Shown here: in pieces, positions 51,890-60,230 of the stretch | Position numbering within the stretch: the first letter of the stretch is position 1 | Layout: every line of letters begins with the position of its first letter | Assembly: GCA_028279245.1 (NCBI GenBank) | Contig: JANQOE010000128.1 | Coordinates: 1-64,000 of the forward strand | Reading direction: 5' to 3' | Origin: Alphaproteobacteria bacterium | GTDB lineage: Bacteria; Pseudomonadota; Alphaproteobacteria; UBA6615 | DNA: 64,000 nucleotides | Notes under the pieces: generated by a model | The model's input: the letters and a program-made list of their open reading frames with translations, nothing else | Databases searched by the model: none | What the model was told of the DNA's origin: nothing | Position numbers and translations under genes: made by a program

Positions 51890-53107
51890 ATGCAGATTGA
51901 GACGCTGACGAGAGTTGGTCCTCGTAAGGGCGACGGCACCCGGGTTCCGGTGATCTTGTTGGATGGCGACCACAATGCGCTTTCGGTTGCGCGGCGCCTG
52001 GCAGCCGAGAGTGTCACGGTTTACGCGATCTGCGCCGCGGCATCGCATGTGAGGTTTTCGCGCAGCGCCGAGTACCTTGGGCTAGCTGGCGGCGATGCGG
52101 CGTCTTGGGAAGCATTCCTACTCGGTACAGAATCGGAATCCTATCACGGGGCGATACTTATTGCTTGCGGCGACCAAGGCATTGAACTGATCAATCGGAA
52201 CCACGAACGGCTGGCCGCCAAGTTCATACTTGAGGAGTTTGATCCGAAGTTACGCCGTCAACTCCTCGACAAACGCCAGACCTACGAGATCGCCAAGGGG
52301 GCCGGGATCCCGTACCCACATTACGTTGAGATCGAGCCCGATACGGACCCCGAGGTCGTGTTCGAGACCGTGCGGCTCCCAATTCTGCTGAAGCCGCCCT
52401 ACGCCCCCGACTTCGCCCGCGCGTTCGGAACCAAGTGTTTCCTGCTGAACGACGAAGATGAGGCGCGCCGCGCTATCGACGAAGTCATCCGCCGGAGGAT
52501 CCGGTGCCTGGCAATGGATTTCATCCCCGGCGGCGACGAACAGCTATGCAGCTTCACCACCTATCGTACGCCGGAGGGCGAGGTCCTCTTTCGCTACACT
52601 AAGCACGTTATCCGGCGGAACCCGCCAGGTTTCGGCACCGGCTGCTATCACGAAATGGACCACAACGAGCGCGCGGCGGAAGCCGGTGCAGCTTTCTTCG
52701 ATCGCATCGGGCTCGTTGGGTTCGGAAACGTCGAATTCAAATGGGATGAGCGAGACTCCCAGCTCAAACTCATTGAATGCAACACCCGGTTCACCCAGGC
52801 AAATCAGCTCGTCGAAGCCGCCGGCCTTGGACTGTCGCGCATAGTCTATTCGCGCCTGGCCGGACGGCCGGCCCAGCCCGGCGGCTCGTATCAGGCTGGA
52901 CTGCGCCTTTGGTACCCGATGCACGATTTCCGGGCATTCCTGGCATTGCGCCGACGCGGAGAACTGACGGCCACGGCCTGGTTGCGGAGCCTGGTACACA
53001 GGAAGGTGTGGCCAGCCTTCTCCTGGCGCGACCCAGTGCCCAGTTTCATGGTCCAGACAAGTCGCGTGCTTCACCTCCTGCGCCATGGGCGCGCAGGAAA
53101 GCTGTAG
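51890..53107 (+). CDS. ATP-grasp ligase
   Basis: This 405-residue protein is an ATP-grasp enzyme. The N-terminal domain (VPVILLDGDHNALSVARRL) is the type seen in carbamoyl-phosphate-synthase-like and D-aspartate-ligase-like members. The ATP-binding lobes are RLPILLKPPYAPDFARAFGT and CLAMDFIPGGDEQLCSF, and the metal/phosphate site is GFGNVEFKWDERDS with LKLIECNTRFTQ. Such enzymes form amide or peptide bonds by an acyl-phosphate intermediate. The acceptor is unknown. It is close to a second, different ATP-grasp gene, two oxygenase-like genes and a reductase gene. Confidence 0.88.
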   Translation: MQIETLTRVGPRKGDGTRVPVILLDGDHNALSVARRLAAESVTVYAICAAASHVRFSRSAEYLGLAGGDAASWEAFLLGTESESYHGAILIACGDQGIELINRNHERLAAKFILEEFDPKLRRQLLDKRQTYEIAKGAGIPYPHYVEIEPDTDPEVVFETVRLPILLKPPYAPDFARAFGTKCFLLNDEDEARRAIDEVIRRRIRCLAMDFIPGGDEQLCSFTTYRTPEGEVLFRYTKHVIRRNPPGFGTGCYHEMDHNERAAEAGAAFFDRIGLVGFGNVEFKWDERDSQLKLIECNTRFTQANQLVEAAGLGLSRIVYSRLAGRPAQPGGSYQAGLRLWYPMHDFRAFLALRRRGELTATAWLRSLVHRKVWPAFSWRDPVPSFMVQTSRVLHLLRHGRAGKL

Positions 53108-53121
53108 TAGCCGCCGAATAC

Positions 53122-54159
53122 CTATGTGGCGGAGGCGTCCTCAGAGGGCACTAGGTCTATTGCACCGATCGAACAGAGTTTGAGCAAACGGGCGCGCCGT
53201 TCACCTTGCTCGGCTCCATTCCCTTCACCCTGACCAACTAGTTGCTCGACATCCGTTGGTTCTTCCAACCTCTGCAGCATCTCCAGATCTTCGGTGTCGA
53301 TCGCCTGACCCTCGGCTTCGCCATGTATGTCGATACTTAGCCCCTCATGACGGAAGCCTGATTCGAACGATCGCCGAATAGCCAGGATCCGTGGCGAACG
53401 CTCTGCACGGGCCGCCGTCGTCGGGGCGGAACCCTGTGCGGCCACCATATCCTGCGTGAACCTGCGGTTGCGCACCGACGAAGGGTCTTCCCCCAGCGGA
53501 TCGAGCCGCATGGCGTTCATTTTTATGTAGAGGATCACCGAACCCGCAGCATTTCTGCGCTCATGGAACACGTCGGCACCACGGAACAGCAAAACGTCAC
53601 CGGGGTCCGCTTGAACCAGCACCGGCTCGGGCACAGGGGCGTCACTCGGGTCGTACACAATCGCCCGATTGGCGAAATTGGTCGCTAGGCCGAGATCCGG
53701 GTACAGGGTCAGGACCGAATCTTTCTTAATGTGCAACGGGATCCCGATATTGATCTGCGACGCGAACCGGTCCTTGTGCGGCAGGGGATTTGGGTCGGCC
53801 GTCTCGGTATAGGCCTTGATGTGACGTTCGGAGACCGTGAGCTTTTCTCGGGGCAAGCCAGTAACCTCGGCAATAAGGTCCTTGGCCACGTTCAGGAATT
53901 CGTCGTCCCCATCAAAAGCCAGCAGATACTGCTGCTTCTTATTCTTAATCGCCCACGCGCTCAGTCGATTCTGTTCAGTATCACGAAACTCGGTATAGAG
54001 ATCCTGCAGACGACGCAGTGCATCCGGGAGAATGCCACCTTTAAGAAGTACGTATCCATCTTCATTATACTGACGCGCGACATCCGCATCACGTGCCGCA
54101 AACACTGTGTCAATTCTTCCCAACTGAACCACCATTGTTGCGCTCTCGAAAGTCTGCAT
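53122..54159 (-). CDS. phytanoyl-CoA dioxygenase family protein
   Basis: This is a non-haem Fe(II)/2-oxoglutarate dioxygenase of 345 residues. The facial triad is H-x-D in LPHKDRFAS (about residue 128) and a distal His in LFRGADVFHERRN, with an Arg shortly after for 2-oxoglutarate. The first part, VARQYNEDGYVLLKGGIL, is the family's N-terminal helix and strand. The C-terminal 100 residues are an extra low-complexity tail. Such enzymes hydroxylate small molecules. It is convergent with the ATP-grasp gene, 14 bases apart. Confidence 0.88.
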   Translation of the reverse strand: MQTFESATMVVQLGRIDTVFAARDADVARQYNEDGYVLLKGGILPDALRRLQDLYTEFRDTEQNRLSAWAIKNKKQQYLLAFDGDDEFLNVAKDLIAEVTGLPREKLTVSERHIKAYTETADPNPLPHKDRFASQINIGIPLHIKKDSVLTLYPDLGLATNFANRAIVYDPSDAPVPEPVLVQADPGDVLLFRGADVFHERRNAAGSVILYIKMNAMRLDPLGEDPSSVRNRRFTQDMVAAQGSAPTTAARAERSPRILAIRRSFESGFRHEGLSIDIHGEAEGQAIDTEDLEMLQRLEEPTDVEQLVGQGEGNGAEQGERRARLLKLCSIGAIDLVPSEDASAT

Positions 54160-54329
54160 TTGACAGCATTATCTTGTGCCTGATAGCCACAAACTGAAGA
54201 AGGTCAACAAAAGCCCAGTCGCCGTAGTAATAGTTGTCGGGCTCCACCGATCGAACTACCACCAACGGCCATTCGGAGATGGCCAGAACGACCCAAATAG
54301 TGGCCAATCGCTTTCACCAGAGGCCGCTC

Positions 54330-55199
54330 ATGGTCATCGGCATTCTTTATCCTGGAGAGTTGGGCAGCGCCCTCGGCGTGCTGCTCGTGTCGCGCACGGA
54401 CCATACCGTCATCGCAACGCTGGAAGGTCGCTCACCGCGAACCGCATTGCACCATCAAGGCAGCGGCATCGAACTGCGCCCGTCCTTCGAGGATGTAGTC
54501 GCCACCTCCGATGTAATCGTTTCAGTGGTTGCAACTGGGGCTGCGGCTGAGACCGCCCAGCGGTTTCGGGATGCGGCGGCGCACGCGCCCCGTCAGCGGC
54601 TATTCATAGACATCAACTCCATCGGACCGGAACGGGCCGAACAAGTGGCTGGGTTCGCGATCGATGGTGGAGCGGCCTTTTGTGATGGGTCGATACACGG
54701 GCTGGCCAAGAACCTGGCAGACGGTGCCAAGCTATACTTGAGCGGACCCGGGGCCGAGCAAGCCGAACGGGTCTTCTCACCTGTCATGCGAACGGTAAAC
54801 CTCGGTCCTCGGACCGGCACCGCGTCCCTGATGAAAATGGCCCTTGGCGGCCTAAGCAAGTCGGTGAGCTCCGCCTTCCTTGACATCGGGGTGTTCGCGC
54901 AAAGCGCCGGCATCGGTGAGGCGTTCGCCAGCGAAGCTAAGGACTTTTACCCCGGCCTGATGGAAGCCATCGACCGACTTGTTCCCACCATGCCGAAGCA
55001 TTGCAAGCGAAGATCTGAAGAGATGCGAGAATTGGCCGCGACGATGAAAGCAGCGGGGACGTCGGCATCCTTCGCCGATGCGGCGAGAGGTACGTTCGAG
55101 ACCCTTATTGCCCGCCGGGAGGCCGCTGAACTCGGCAACGAAGAACCCAGTTTTGACAACGCCGTGAGCGTAATCCAATGGGCAACCGACAAGTCCTGA
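54330..55199 (+). CDS. 6-phosphogluconate dehydrogenase-like NAD(P)-binding oxidoreductase (DUF1932 type)
   Basis: This 289-residue protein has an N-terminal Rossmann domain (MVIGILYPGELGSALGVLL) and the all-helical C-terminal domain of the DUF1932 subgroup of beta-hydroxyacid dehydrogenases (KMALGGLSKSVSSAFLDIGV). The substrate lysine site of the family is in the helix containing MKMAL. The ATG at 54330 fits the fold, with AGAGG before it; in-frame TTG 54234 and ATG 54279 would add residues with no conserved look. It probably reduces or oxidises a 3-hydroxy- or 2-hydroxy-acid, and could work with the adjacent hydroxylase. Confidence 0.85.
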   Translation: MVIGILYPGELGSALGVLLVSRTDHTVIATLEGRSPRTALHHQGSGIELRPSFEDVVATSDVIVSVVATGAAAETAQRFRDAAAHAPRQRLFIDINSIGPERAEQVAGFAIDGGAAFCDGSIHGLAKNLADGAKLYLSGPGAEQAERVFSPVMRTVNLGPRTGTASLMKMALGGLSKSVSSAFLDIGVFAQSAGIGEAFASEAKDFYPGLMEAIDRLVPTMPKHCKRRSEEMRELAATMKAAGTSASFADAARGTFETLIARREAAELGNEEPSFDNAVSVIQWATDKS

Positions 55200-55222
55200 C
55201 GTCAGCAAGCCTTGCTATTGGG

Positions 55223-56377
55223 TCAGACCCCGAGCAGCGAACTCAGAATGGGCACCGCGACCTTGGTTGCATTCTCTCGGTCCGCGACGTTGTAGTGATG
55301 ATAGAGACCCGGACCGGTGTTCACCTCGAGTATTGCCCCGCCGCTGGCGCGGAGGGATCTGTCTAAAGACGGCGCGATGATGTCGATGCCGGCAAGGCGA
55401 ACCCCAATCGCTGCGGCAGCCCCTCGCGCTTCCTCGATCAGATCTGGCGAGACAGCGGTCTTGATCGTGTGCGTACAGCTCGGGCCACCTTGGTTCGTGA
55501 CGGTTTTGATAGGCACCACTTCGCCATCCTGCGGCACCGATGCCAAGTCATGCCCCTTTGCACGCAGCGTGAACAGGCAGTCCAGGGTGGCGGTAAGTGG
55601 CGGGCTCCCCGTCGCTTTGCCAGGCGCCAGCCGCCGCCTGTTCTCGACCGCCATCAACTGCCGGATGTTGGATCGGCCATCGCCCGTTACCGTCGGTGGC
55701 TCACGGAGCAGGGTGTCGAGCAGAACGCCATCCAAAAACAGAAGGCGGTACACTTGGCCGTCCGCCTGTCGTTCGGCAATGAGCCGACCATCATAACGCG
55801 CCGCAAGGATCGCCGCGCGCGCCAACTGCGACGGCGTCGCTACACTGCTCGTTATGCTTCGCCCGCCGGCCGTACCCGAGGCAGGTTTGACCACGCAAGG
55901 GCCGTCCAACGATGCGAGAAAGCGTTGTGCAACCGGCAAGCTCCCCAGATCGAACTCGACATGATCGGGGATCGGCAGAGCCGCGGCCTGCAGCAGTGAG
56001 TGCGTAAGGCGTCGGTCCAGCGCGGTGTGAACCGAGACCATGCTGTCGAGGCTTGTCCACTGACGCCAGACGCGCGTTCCACGGTCGCCAAGCGTAACGC
56101 CCAACACACCCCCACCCAACGGGCTTACAGTCGCGCCGATCTCCCTCGCGGCGTCCCGCCACATCCCTTCGTAGACGGCGTCGTTGACGTCTTCGGCCAG
56201 GCGTTTTTCGCGCCGGACCTCGGCGAAACGGTTCAGAGAATAGCTAATCCCCGCGGACCGAAGCATGTCGATCCGCGCGCCGAGCTCACATCCCAGCCTT
56301 CCGCTGCGTCCGACAAATCCCAGCAGACGAGTGAACGGATCGACCGATCCGATGGCGCTAGAAGGTACTGAGGCCAT
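55223..56377 (-). CDS. ATP-grasp ligase, cyanophycin synthetase-like
   Basis: This 384-residue protein contains a C-terminal ATP-grasp fold of the kind in cyanophycin synthetase and glutathione-synthase-like peptide ligases. Visible are the lid region GPCVVKPASGTAGGRSITSS, the GRLIAERQADGQVYRLLFLD strand pair, VRLAGIDIIAPS, and the metal-binding ILEVNTGPGLYHHYN. The N-terminal 130 residues are distinct. The ATG at 56377 lies 26 bases after the RraA-type gene and is used as start; a longer frame to 56470 would overlap that gene. It should make an amide or isopeptide bond; substrate unknown. Confidence 0.85.
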   Translation of the reverse strand: MASVPSSAIGSVDPFTRLLGFVGRSGRLGCELGARIDMLRSAGISYSLNRFAEVRREKRLAEDVNDAVYEGMWRDAAREIGATVSPLGGGVLGVTLGDRGTRVWRQWTSLDSMVSVHTALDRRLTHSLLQAAALPIPDHVEFDLGSLPVAQRFLASLDGPCVVKPASGTAGGRSITSSVATPSQLARAAILAARYDGRLIAERQADGQVYRLLFLDGVLLDTLLREPPTVTGDGRSNIRQLMAVENRRRLAPGKATGSPPLTATLDCLFTLRAKGHDLASVPQDGEVVPIKTVTNQGGPSCTHTIKTAVSPDLIEEARGAAAAIGVRLAGIDIIAPSLDRSLRASGGAILEVNTGPGLYHHYNVADRENATKVAVPILSSLLGV

Positions 56378-56403
56378 TCGGGCGAAGCCCCGGATCTGTG
56401 TCC

Positions 56404-57177
56404 TTAGGCGTCGTTGGGGCCCTCGGCGTTGATCTGGCAGCCAGTCGTGGAGAGGATTTGATCCACCCACTCGTTAGACCAAGTACCTTTCTGAACGGCC
56501 CGAAGATAAGAGCGAGACTTATTCCTCTGAGCGGTCAGCCGCGCCAGCAACTCATCTGCAAAACCGTGTGGGACGATCACAATTCCGGCCTGGTCTGCGA
56601 TCGCAATATCGCCTGGATTGACCACCACACCACCACAGGAGATCGGGTAATTGATCTCACCCGGCCCACGGTGCAGGGGGCCGACCGGCGTCGTCCCGCG
56701 GGCAAACACCGGCATATCAAGCGGTTCGATATCTGGAAGATCCCGGATGTAGCCATCCACTATGAAGCCGGCGATCGACCGATGCTTGGCTTTCCTAGCG
56801 ACCAGGTCACCAAGGACAGCCGTACGGCTGTGTTGCCCGCCATGGACCACAACAACATCGCCCGGCCGCGCGATATCCAGAACCTTGTGGATCATCAGGT
56901 TATCGGCCGGATAGACCCGGACCGTGGAGATCGCGCCGGCAAGCTTGTGGGTCGGCGAGGTCAGACAACGGATCTCGGCATCCGGTGCGTAGAGCCGGTT
57001 GAGTTCGTCAGAGATATCGGGAGTCGCAAATGTGGAGAGGTTGCTAACAAGCTCCGGGTTCGGCCGTCTGAAATCCGAAAGAATCCTGAAACCCGGACCA
57101 GGGCTAGTGTCCGCGGATTTGGGTTTCGCTGTACCCGGTCCGGCGTGGACTTGGCCTTGCTTCAGCGCTGTAGTCAT
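56404..57177 (-). CDS. RraA family protein (4-hydroxy-4-methyl-2-oxoglutarate aldolase-like)
   Basis: This 257-residue protein belongs to the RraA/HMG aldolase fold. Conserved are VVVHGGQHSRTAVLGDLVAR, GFIVDGYIRDLPDIEPLDMP with the catalytic Arg-Asp, and VFARGTTPVGP. The family covers class II aldolases of 4-carboxy-4-hydroxy-2-oxoadipate type and the RNase E inhibitor RraA; sequences with this length and an extended C-terminus are usually aldolase-like. Start at 57177 is supported by GGAGGAGCG upstream; an earlier in-frame ATG at 57201 is less likely. It is transcribed with the ATP-grasp gene downstream. Confidence 0.9.
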   Translation of the reverse strand: MTTALKQGQVHAGPGTAKPKSADTSPGPGFRILSDFRRPNPELVSNLSTFATPDISDELNRLYAPDAEIRCLTSPTHKLAGAISTVRVYPADNLMIHKVLDIARPGDVVVVHGGQHSRTAVLGDLVARKAKHRSIAGFIVDGYIRDLPDIEPLDMPVFARGTTPVGPLHRGPGEINYPISCGGVVVNPGDIAIADQAGIVIVPHGFADELLARLTAQRNKSRSYLRAVQKGTWSNEWVDQILSTTGCQINAEGPNDA

Positions 57178-57378
57178 CGGACGCTCCTCCACTACCCGCA
57201 TGGGTTGTAATGCAGTTATCTATGAGCAGTCGAAATCGGAGAAGAGTATCGAGCGGTCTCAAGCTCTACTCGCCTCATCAGACTAGGTTCCGAGGCTGGC
57301 CCGATCCAAGGCATAATCCGAGCTACCACCGGCTCGCACCGGCTGCCGCGTCCCAAGCGCTCGCCCCGATCAAAAAAA

Positions 57379-57585
57379 CTACGGGATAGCCTCGGTGAGC
57401 CACCAGAACGCCATCAGCAGGGCGACGACGGCAACACACCATGCCGTGTCCGACATGCCGGAGGGCGGCGCCACAAGCAGCAGTCCCCCAAATATCACCA
57501 AGCCGCCAAGGGCGAGCGGATGCCTTCGCCAGCGCCCTACGTTTGCGGTCCTTTCCGCTCCCACCGGATCTCCCGTTTGCTCCAT
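57379..57585 (-). pseudogene. N-terminal remnant of a DASS/SLC13-type anion transporter
   Basis: The 68-residue frame reads through a first membrane helix (LALGGLVIFGGLLLVAPP) and then DTAWCVAVVALLMAFWWLTE followed by AIP and a TAG stop. WW(L/I)TEAIP is the well-known N-terminal signature of sodium-dependent dicarboxylate/sulfate transporters, which normally continue for about 400 residues more. Here nothing follows; downstream sequence does not restore a membrane protein in any frame. It is a truncated gene, perhaps cut by the recombination that placed the polysaccharide and enzyme region beside it. Confidence 0.7.
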
Positions 57586-57716
57586 GGGTCCAGTCTAGAT
57601 GAACCGCAGCCGGACCACTTGACCCGCATCAAACGGGGATCCTGGCCAAGCGCGTTAGGGGATTGAAAACCATTCCTGAGGCGATAGTAGGCGACCGAAC
57701 CTGCCGCCGAACCAGT

Positions 57717-58055
57717 ATGCCCACCGAAGAACGATGTATCACATTTGACGACCGCGAGACACGCGAGGCCATCGTGCTGCAGATCTCCAGCAATGGGAGC
57801 GAGGCGCTCGATGACGTCACGGATGTCCAGCTTGGCAACGGCACGACCGCGACCGTCTCCTTTAGCCGCCGGCCGGACCTTGAGCTATCCGAGAACGCGC
57901 TGATGGAAGCGCTGATGCGCTACTGCCAGGCCCGGCGGGTCCCCCTGCCGCAGCGCGGCGTGAAGTCGCTGCGTCGCGACGAGCACGGTCTTTCGCTTGT
58001 CATCCGGCTCGCCGACGCGCCGTTCGCCACGCAGTTGGCTTCCAACGCCGGCTAG
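57717..58055 (+). CDS. hypothetical protein
   Basis: This 112-residue product (MPTEERCITFDDRETREAIV at the N-terminus) has alternating strands and helices, no signal peptide and no membrane segment. I do not recognise a family; LPQRGVKSLRRDEHGLSLVI is the most distinctive stretch. The ATG at 57717 is preferred to an in-frame TTG at 57663. The codon pattern is strongly GC3 and looks coding. It is convergent with the polyamine-type permease gene, 5 bases apart. Confidence 0.65.
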   Translation: MPTEERCITFDDRETREAIVLQISSNGSEALDDVTDVQLGNGTTATVSFSRRPDLELSENALMEALMRYCQARRVPLPQRGVKSLRRDEHGLSLVIRLADAPFATQLASNAG

Positions 58056-58060
58056 CCGGC

Positions 58061-58909
58061 TTAGGCGACACCCCGCAGCCGTTCCGACCGGCGCCGCAGC
58101 AGTTCTAGCGTCACCAGCATGCAGACTGAGACGATCACCAACAGCGTGGCGACAGCCAGGATCGTCGGATTGATCTGTTCGCGCAGGCCGGAGAACATCT
58201 GCCGCGGGATCGTCCGCTGATCGGGGCCGGCCAGGAACAGCACCAGCACGACCTCGTCGAATGACGTAACGAACGCGAACAAACCACCGGAGATCACCCC
58301 CGGCCGGATCAGCGGCAACACGACGTCCATGAAGGTTCGCAGCGGCCCGGCGCCCAGGCTCAGCCCGGCGTTGTAGAGCGACCGGTCGAAGCCGCTCAGC
58401 GTCGCGGTCACTGTCACGATGACAAACGGCACGCCGAGAGCAGCATGGGCAATGACCAGACCGGGAAAGGTACCGACAAGGTTGAAACGGGTGTAGAAGA
58501 AGAACATCCCGGCGGCGATGATGATCAGCGGTACGATCATCGGCGAGAGCAGTAGGGCGGTGATGACGCGCTTCATTGGCATGTCGGGGCTCGCCAGGCC
58601 CACCGCCGCTATCGTCCCCAGAACTGTCGCGACGATCGTCGCGAAGAACCCGATGATGAAGCTGTTCTTGATCGCCAGTATCCAGTTCGGGTTTTCGAGT
58701 ATCGCGTGATACCAGCGGAGTGAGTAGGCGCTCGCTTCAAACGATAACATGCCCTCGGTAAAGGTGAAGTAGGGCTGGCTGTTGAAGCTAAGTGGAATGA
58801 TCACCAGGATCGGCAGAATCAAAAAGAAGAGTACTGCCGCCGCTGTGAAGCGCAGCGCGTAGATCCCGATCTTGTGCCAGATCGTGAAGTAGGCGGGGAA
58901 CTCCGACAC
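58061..58909 (-). CDS. polyamine-type ABC transporter permease (PotC-like)
   Basis: This is an inner-membrane permease of 282 residues with six helices. The family N-terminus LRFTAAAVLFFLILPILVII and the EAA loop NAGLSLGAGPLRTFMDVVLP are clear. It pairs with the PotB-like permease, whose stop is 2 bases upstream. With the PotA- and PotD-like genes it forms a complete importer of the spermidine/putrescine family; the real ligand may differ, because the family also takes up other cationic or carboxylated small compounds. Confidence 0.94.
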   Translation of the reverse strand: MSEFPAYFTIWHKIGIYALRFTAAAVLFFLILPILVIIPLSFNSQPYFTFTEGMLSFEASAYSLRWYHAILENPNWILAIKNSFIIGFFATIVATVLGTIAAVGLASPDMPMKRVITALLLSPMIVPLIIIAAGMFFFYTRFNLVGTFPGLVIAHAALGVPFVIVTVTATLSGFDRSLYNAGLSLGAGPLRTFMDVVLPLIRPGVISGGLFAFVTSFDEVVLVLFLAGPDQRTIPRQMFSGLREQINPTILAVATLLVIVSVCMLVTLELLRRRSERLRGVA

Positions 58910-58911
58910 TA

Positions 58912-60177
58912 TCAGCCCAGCTTGATATTGTCGGCGCCGACAAGGCGGTCGTACACCCAGTACAGTCCGATGATCAGCAGCAGCAACAGGGAACCGAGCG
59001 CCGCCGCCAGCTCCCAGTTGTTCGACTGCTGCATGTGGAAGGCGATGATGTTGGAGATCATCTGCCCGTCCGTGCCGCCAACCAGCGCCGGGGTGATGTA
59101 ATAGCCGACTGAAATGATGAAGACGAGCAGCGCGCCCGCCGACAGCCCGGGCAAAGTCATCGGGAAGTAGACACGGATAAAGGCAGGTATTGGACTGGAG
59201 CCCAGGGACAGCGCCGCCCGCATATAGCTCGGATCAATCCCCCGCATCACGCTATAGAGGGGCAGCACCATGAACGGCAGCAGAATGTGCGTCATGGCGA
59301 CGATGGTCGCGAACTCCGTGAACATCATTTCCAGCGGTTCGCTGGTAATCCCGATGCTCATCAGGACAGAGTTCACGACCCCATTTGTCTGCAACAGCGC
59401 GATCCACGACGTCGTCCGCACCAGCAGTGACGTCCAAAACGGCAGCAGCACGAACACCATCAGGATGTTGGCGGTGCGCGCGGGCGCGTTCGCGAGACAA
59501 TAGGAGAGGGGATATCCAAGCAGCAGCGTCAGCACGGTAATGACCAGCGCAATACGCAGCGTCTTGGTGTAGAGCTGCACGTAAATCCGCGCCGATTGAC
59601 GTGCGCCGATACTGCCCGCAGCGTCGCGCTCAAGGTCGAGAGCGGTGAGGAAATAGGTATCGGTGTAGGTCCGTCCGACCTTGCGGACGGTCTGCCATAG
59701 CTCCGGCTCGGCCCACTTAGGATTGGCATCGAGCAACAGGGTGGCGCCGTCCGTCGCCAGCGCCGCATCTTCGGCCCGCCGCAGTTTTCGTGCGGTCGAT
59801 TTGACCAGGCTCGACGTGCCCGGCAGTCCACGATTGAGTTCCTCGGCGAGTTTCCCGGAGGTCCGTTCGTTCGCCAGCCGTTTCAGGTCGACAGCCATGC
59901 TGGTCAGGATTTCCGGAGCCGGCGTTCCTTCGCCGGACCAGGCCTCCAGTACCGTCAAAGTGTCGGGTATCAGCTCCACCACGGTCGGGTTGTAGACGCT
60001 GCGATGCAGCATCGTCGTGATCGGCGCAAAGAAGGCAAAGCCGATGAAGATCAGCAGGGGCGCGACCAGCCCAAACGCCACCAGCCGCCGCCGTGTCAGC
60101 TCGCGCCTCGCAAACCCGGCTTCTTCGCGGGTCAAACGGGTTGCGGCGGGCGGGGCGGCAAGGGCGATGTCGGCCAT
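58912..60177 (-). CDS. polyamine-type ABC transporter permease (PotB-like) with a long insert
   Basis: This is a permease of 421 residues, much longer than the 275-300 usual for PotB. The extra length is a helical insert of about 130 residues between the first and second membrane helices (about 65-195), containing KLRRAEDAALATDGATLLL and WAEPELWQTVRKVGRTYTDT. The channel core is standard, with the EAA loop RAALSLGSSPIPAFIRVYFP. Such long-insert PotB proteins occur in alphaproteobacterial importers. The insert would face the periplasm, near the solute-binding protein. Confidence 0.93.
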   Translation of the reverse strand: MADIALAAPPAATRLTREEAGFARRELTRRRLVAFGLVAPLLIFIGFAFFAPITTMLHRSVYNPTVVELIPDTLTVLEAWSGEGTPAPEILTSMAVDLKRLANERTSGKLAEELNRGLPGTSSLVKSTARKLRRAEDAALATDGATLLLDANPKWAEPELWQTVRKVGRTYTDTYFLTALDLERDAAGSIGARQSARIYVQLYTKTLRIALVITVLTLLLGYPLSYCLANAPARTANILMVFVLLPFWTSLLVRTTSWIALLQTNGVVNSVLMSIGITSEPLEMMFTEFATIVAMTHILLPFMVLPLYSVMRGIDPSYMRAALSLGSSPIPAFIRVYFPMTLPGLSAGALLVFIISVGYYITPALVGGTDGQMISNIIAFHMQQSNNWELAAALGSLLLLLIIGLYWVYDRLVGADNIKLG

Positions 60178-60230
60178 CAGACGAAGTTGGTGGCGCAGGG
60201 TTCAACCGGCGCCACCGGTCTCAATTGCGA

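Noticed and set aside
51538-51900. 120-codon plus-strand frame before the ATP-grasp gene
   Set aside because: No conserved block and no coding-type codon pattern, and it overlaps the start of the ATP-grasp gene in another frame.
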